Source: Flavobacterium piscis (GTDB lineage: Bacteria > Bacteroidota > Bacteroidia > Flavobacteriales > Flavobacteriaceae). Taken from it: a stretch of DNA of 64,000 nt. Under the pieces are notes generated by a model. It made no database searches and was not told the DNA's origin. It saw nothing but the letters and a program-made list of their open reading frames with translations. Each line of letters opens with the position of its first letter. The first letter of the stretch is position 1. Location of the stretch: the NCBI RefSeq assembly GCF_001686925.1, contig NZ_LVEN01000027.1:806001-870000 (forward strand), in the 5' to 3' direction. Positions 60,775 through 64,000 of this stretch are shown piece by piece. Position numbers and translations under genes: made by a program.

Positions 60775-62865
60775 CTACTTCTGATATTTCTTTCTCTTCA
60801 ACATATCCGAAGCTGTTTGGTAAAAGGAGATGGTTTCATTTACCAAATCAGTTCTTTCCTTTTTCATGTATTTTTCGCTATAATCAATTTGATATTCAGG
60901 TGCAATACCGTCTTTTGGTTCTGGTTTCAACCTAAACTGTTTCACCTGTTGTTTGGGCGATAAAATTGTCAGTACATTATCTTTTATCAATCCCAGATCC
61001 TGATAAGTTGCAATAAAAGCACGTGGTTTGTAATCCGGTTTCAGCGCATCCTGACCAAAAAACTTACTTTCATAACTAAAATGCAATAATCCAAAAAGCG
61101 TTGGCATAAGATCAATTTGAGACATCAGTTTATTGCATTTTTCAGGTTGGCCTGCTGGCTCATAAATAAAAGCAGGAATTCTGTATTTGTCCAACGGAAG
61201 TTGTGTTTTTCCTGCACTCGATGCACAATGATCTGCAACAATTACAAAAACAGTATTCTTAAACCAAGGCTGTTTACTTGCCATCGCAAAGAATTTTCGC
61301 AGCGAATAATCAGTATATTTTACGCCGCCATTACGCGACTTTATATCACCCGGAATATCAATTTTATCATTAGGGTACGTAAATGGCCTGTGATTGCTTA
61401 CTGTCATGATATGATTAAAGAAAGGCTTATTTTCCTTCTCTTCGGCATTCATTACTTTTATTGCTTTGTTGTACATATCTTCATCGCAAACTCCCCAAAC
61501 ATTCTCAAAAGTGACTTCTTCAGCAGAAAAACTGGATTTGTCTACAATATCATAACCGTTTCCGGAATAGAAATCCTGCATATTATCAAAAAAAGCATCG
61601 CCGCCATACATGAATTTTACACTGTATCCCCTTTGTTTAAAAATAGCTCCGGTCGAAAATTTATTTTTATTGTCTTCTCTTTTCAAAACACTTTCACCTG
61701 CAGTTGGCGGCAAGCATAAAGTAACCGCTTCCAGTCCGCGAACCGTTCTGTTTCCTGCCGCATAAAGATTAGTAAACACCAAACTTTTTTGAGCAAGACT
61801 GTCTAAAAAAGGAGTAATGTTTTCTTTATTTCCGTACATTTTCATGTAGTCTGCACTTAAACTTTCTATTGTAATCAATACTACATTTTTGTGATCTTCA
61901 GGCGAATCACTCGTAATTGTTCGTGTTGTGTTGTCTCCGGAAATAGCAGGTATTTGTTGTTTTAAAAGCTGAAATGCTTTTTTAGCCGGAAGTGTTTTAT
62001 AAAATTTAAAATAATCTAGTTTATTGTTCTCAAAAGCAAGATAAAATTTATACAAACCATTAGCTTGTAGTTCATTAGTGAAAACATTTTTAGAGTTTTC
62101 AGTTTTTGCTAATGTAGGTATCGCTATCAAAGAGAGAATAAATAATACAAAATAGATTCCTGTAATTTTCATTTTCTCTTGTAAAGACGGAATAGCATCG
62201 ATATAATTTCGTGATCTTTTTACAATGAAATAAGTAAAAATTGCCGTTACCAGAAACAATACAGAAAATATAGGAACTACAGGATATGATTGCATAATAT
62301 TCCCAATCACTTCATTCGTATAAATTAAATAATTTACAGCAATAAAATTGTATTTCACACCAAATTCATTCCAGAAAAAATACTCACTTATTCCGTTTTG
62401 AAGAATGAGCAAAACATATAGAAAAATGACAAAAGCAAATAGCCAGTATCTGAGTTTGTCTCTTAGTTTTGGTAGAAAAAGCAAAAGAGCAAAAAATGCT
62501 GTTTTAATTCCAATAAAGATCAAAATAATTCTGGGTAAAGCACCGCCGTATTCATCAAAAATACTTTTTCCTGAAGCTACGTAAAGAAACAAAGCTGCAA
62601 AAGCACTCAAAATGATATAACCTGAAGGTTTGTTGTATTTAGAGTTTGAAATAAAAATAAGATAAAGCCATAAGAAAACGCTTGCCACTATAAAAGTAAA
62701 TACATCTGAAATAAGTCCTAAAGCAAAGATTTTCAGATACTCAGTAATACTAAAAGAACTTTGTGTAATCGGGTGAAGTATTAAAACAATTCGGAGTAAA
62801 AAGCTAATAATACAATAAAATACAGTGAGATTATAAAATGGAGAAAGCTTCTTGTAAAAAGTCAT
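60775..62865 (-). CDS. LtaS-like phosphoglycerol transferase/sulfatase family protein
   Basis: The 696-residue protein has about five to seven N-terminal membrane helices (residues 10-270) and an extracytoplasmic sulfatase-fold domain (about 325-620). ITIESLSADYMKMYG, NRTVRGLEA (nucleophile Thr), GGDAFFDNMQDFY, NHRPF and VIVADHCAS (metal Asp-His) match the LtaS-like sulfatase branch. Bacteroidota have no lipoteichoic acid, so it may add phosphoglycerol, phosphoethanolamine or similar groups to an envelope glycan or lipid. It is monocistronic. Confidence 0.9.
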   Translation of the reverse strand: MTFYKKLSPFYNLTVFYCIISFLLRIVLILHPITQSSFSITEYLKIFALGLISDVFTFIVASVFLWLYLIFISNSKYNKPSGYIILSAFAALFLYVASGKSIFDEYGGALPRIILIFIGIKTAFFALLLFLPKLRDKLRYWLFAFVIFLYVLLILQNGISEYFFWNEFGVKYNFIAVNYLIYTNEVIGNIMQSYPVVPIFSVLFLVTAIFTYFIVKRSRNYIDAIPSLQEKMKITGIYFVLFILSLIAIPTLAKTENSKNVFTNELQANGLYKFYLAFENNKLDYFKFYKTLPAKKAFQLLKQQIPAISGDNTTRTITSDSPEDHKNVVLITIESLSADYMKMYGNKENITPFLDSLAQKSLVFTNLYAAGNRTVRGLEAVTLCLPPTAGESVLKREDNKNKFSTGAIFKQRGYSVKFMYGGDAFFDNMQDFYSGNGYDIVDKSSFSAEEVTFENVWGVCDEDMYNKAIKVMNAEEKENKPFFNHIMTVSNHRPFTYPNDKIDIPGDIKSRNGGVKYTDYSLRKFFAMASKQPWFKNTVFVIVADHCASSAGKTQLPLDKYRIPAFIYEPAGQPEKCNKLMSQIDLMPTLFGLLHFSYESKFFGQDALKPDYKPRAFIATYQDLGLIKDNVLTILSPKQQVKQFRLKPEPKDGIAPEYQIDYSEKYMKKERTDLVNETISFYQTASDMLKRKKYQK

Positions 62866-62881
62866 TGGAATAATTTTTTTG

Positions 62882-62889
62882 CAAAATTA
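62882..62889 (-). promoter_or_regulatory. Putative -7 element of the LtaS-like gene
   Basis: On the minus strand it reads taattttg (TAnnTTTG), 16 bp before the ATG at 62865. No TTG lies at the right -33 distance. Confidence 0.3.
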
Positions 62890-63017
62890 ATTGCGATAGA
62901 TGAGTTCTGCATGAAGTTATGCTTTTACCTTGCTTAGTGTAAACTTAAAGTTTTCTTAAGATCATAATGTTTTGGCTATTCTAATGGTTTTAAGCTATTT
63001 CTGAATAGTAAAATCTC

Positions 63018-63025
63018 TATCTTTG
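63018..63025 (+). promoter_or_regulatory. Putative -7 element of the response regulator gene
   Basis: tatctttg fits TAnnTTTG and ends 40 bp before the ATG at 63066. A -33 TTG was not found. Confidence 0.35.
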
Positions 63026-63065
63026 AATGATAAAATAAGATACAATCGTAATTAAAAAAGGACAA

Positions 63066-63731
63066 ATGCATATTTTAATAGTCGAAGATGAGTTAGGAAT
63101 TGTTCAGTTTTTGCAGCAAGGTTTGCAGGAAGAAGGCTATCAGATTACCACTGCAAATGATGGTTCTAAAGGTTTTGAATTGATTCAGAATCAGAAATTT
63201 GATTTGATTTTACTCGATTGGATGCTTCCTAAAATTAATGGTCTGGATTTGTGTAAGGCAATCAGAATAAAAGACCAAACCACGCCAATCATTTTTTTGA
63301 CAGCAAAAGATACCGTTCAGGAAACAATAGAAGGTTTAAAAGCCGGAGCAAATGATTATATCAAAAAGCCTTTTAGTTTTGAAGAATTGGTAGAAAGAAT
63401 AAAAATTCATTTTAGAAATCGTAAAGGTTCAGAAAGTTTAACTCTCGGAACCATCAAAATTGATTTATCAAAACATATTGTGCTTAAAAACGATGAAGAA
63501 GTAGCTTTGACGCAAAGAGAATTTGAATTATTGACTTATTTAATTCAGAACAAAGGAAAAGTTTGCACCCGAAATCAGATCTTAAAAGACGTTTGGGAGA
63601 TTAATTTTGAATATGATACAGGGGTAATTGATGTTTTTATGAATGCCATTCGAAAAAAACTCAATTTAAAAATTGAAGAAGATTATATAAAAACCATTCG
63701 CGGCATTGGTTACATTGCAAACGACTTATAA
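63066..63731 (+). CDS. OmpR-family response regulator
   Basis: The 221-residue regulator has a receiver domain (residues 1-118) with the acidic pair Glu7-Asp8, phosphorylated Asp51 (LLDWMLPKING), Thr in FLTAKD and Lys in KKPF. It also has an OmpR/PhoB winged-helix domain (about 125-220, LTQREFELLTYLIQNKGKVC then RKKLN and TIRGIGYI). The partner kinase starts at the next base (63732), so the two are cotranscribed. The signal sensed is unknown. Confidence 0.93.
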   Translation: MHILIVEDELGIVQFLQQGLQEEGYQITTANDGSKGFELIQNQKFDLILLDWMLPKINGLDLCKAIRIKDQTTPIIFLTAKDTVQETIEGLKAGANDYIKKPFSFEELVERIKIHFRNRKGSESLTLGTIKIDLSKHIVLKNDEEVALTQREFELLTYLIQNKGKVCTRNQILKDVWEINFEYDTGVIDVFMNAIRKKLNLKIEEDYIKTIRGIGYIANDL

Positions 63732-64000
63732 ATGATACAGCTTTCTTTTAAAAACAGAATTGCACTCAACTATATTATTACCACAGGTTTATTAATTGTA
63801 GTCGTTTTTTCGGTAATTTATTCTATTGTAAAACATACAGTTTACAATCATATTGATAAAAAAATAAAGGTTGAAATTGAGAATCATCTGGCTGAAATTA
63901 AAATAGTTAATGGTAAGGTAATCCTTATTGATGAAGAAGAATGGAACGAGCGTGAACACAATACAGTAGATGTAAATCCTGTATTTGTTGAATTTCTTGA
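63732..64000 (+). CDS. Sensor histidine kinase, N-terminal part cut by the window end
   Basis: The gene starts at ATG 63732, directly after the response regulator stop with no spacer. The 89 visible codons encode a short cytoplasmic start (MIQLSFKNRIALNY), a membrane helix (about residues 14-34, IITTGLLIVVVFSVIYSIV) and the first part of a periplasmic region with KKIKVEIENHLAEI. The HAMP, dimerisation and ATPase domains lie beyond the window. As a pair with an OmpR regulator, a two-component kinase is the natural reading. Confidence 0.8.
   Translation, partial: MIQLSFKNRIALNYIITTGLLIVVVFSVIYSIVKHTVYNHIDKKIKVEIENHLAEIKIVNGKVILIDEEEWNEREHNTVDVNPVFVEFL

Noticed and set aside
60742..60963. Plus-strand 73-codon frame at the 3' end of the LtaS-like gene
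   Set aside because: It is hydrophobic by chance from AT-rich antisense sequence and overlaps the supported gene.
61117..61719. Plus-strand 200-codon frame antisense to the LtaS-like gene
   Set aside because: The minus-strand frame has full domain support; the antisense frame has a Cys/Phe/Tyr-rich shadow composition.
1..64000. tRNA, rRNA or riboswitch genes
   Set aside because: Reading the spacers I found no cloverleaf, rRNA segment or known riboswitch core; a covariance-model scan would be decisive.

Overview
The window reads as a Flavobacteriia chromosome, most likely Flavobacterium. The DNA is AT-rich. Promoters, where visible, follow the Bacteroidota TTG / TAnnTTTG pattern and Shine-Dalgarno sites are not evident. 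Lineage markers include a type IX secretion (T9SS) C-terminal sorting domain, a PorX-type response regulator, a SusC/SusD pair under an ECF sigma/FecR system, an LpxC-FabZ fusion and a MutS2-like protein without a Smr domain. No rRNA, tRNA, CRISPR array, prophage or intact insertion sequence was seen.

Layout. 1-4.5 kb is patchy: the 3' end of an unknown gene, a hypothetical membrane protein, a DUF1697 protein, a small metallopeptidase-like protein, a lipoprotein, a Dph6-like PP-loop enzyme and a REP-associated tyrosine transposase (RAYT). 4.5-13.4 kb holds an M1 aminopeptidase, a patatin phospholipase, a HAD phosphatase, a TSUP permease and a large delta-60-repeat protein exported by T9SS. 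13.5-32.1 kb is mostly housekeeping: UvrD/PcrA helicase, TsaC, an OmpA lipoprotein, a glycosyltransferase, HolA, EttA, MutS2, uracil-DNA glycosylase, alanine dehydrogenase, TsaE and PorX. 32.3-40 kb is a plus-strand lipid A block: HD phosphohydrolase, lpxD, lpxC-fabZ, lpxA, efp, a second lpxD-like gene, an NTF2-like gene and sucD. 41-50.9 kb is a nutrient-uptake locus: ECF sigma, FecR anti-sigma, SusC with an STN domain, SusD, a zinc-metallohydrolase lipoprotein and a DUF4302 lipoprotein. 51.1-51.6 kb carries two tandem small peptides with nearly the same double-glycine-type leader and four-cysteine cores. 51.8-64 kb holds fabG, a VWA-like membrane protein, a LysR/YeiH pair, a universal stress protein, a secreted zinc phospholipase/nuclease-fold enzyme, an LtaS-like sulfatase and a two-component system cut by the window edge.

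How the genes work together. The sigma/FecR/SusC(STN) arrangement suggests substrate-triggered control of the uptake locus. No glycosidase is present and the only enzyme there is a metallohydrolase, so a peptide or metal-related substrate is as likely as a glycan. TsaC and TsaE both serve tRNA t6A synthesis. PorX regulates the T9SS that would export the delta-60 protein.

The most unusual content is non-coding. At least two families of dispersed intergenic elements are present: family A, with 'gtcatttcgacgaaggag' arms, three copies; and family B, with a 'ccccgatagaagtgg' core, four copies. There are also several groups of long quasi-palindromes built from short repeated words. The RAYT gene carries REP-like hairpins and a 9-unit 12-bp tandem repeat inside its own reading frame. 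The paired leader peptides are the best candidate for an undescribed secreted system. Their processing and export genes are not in the window.
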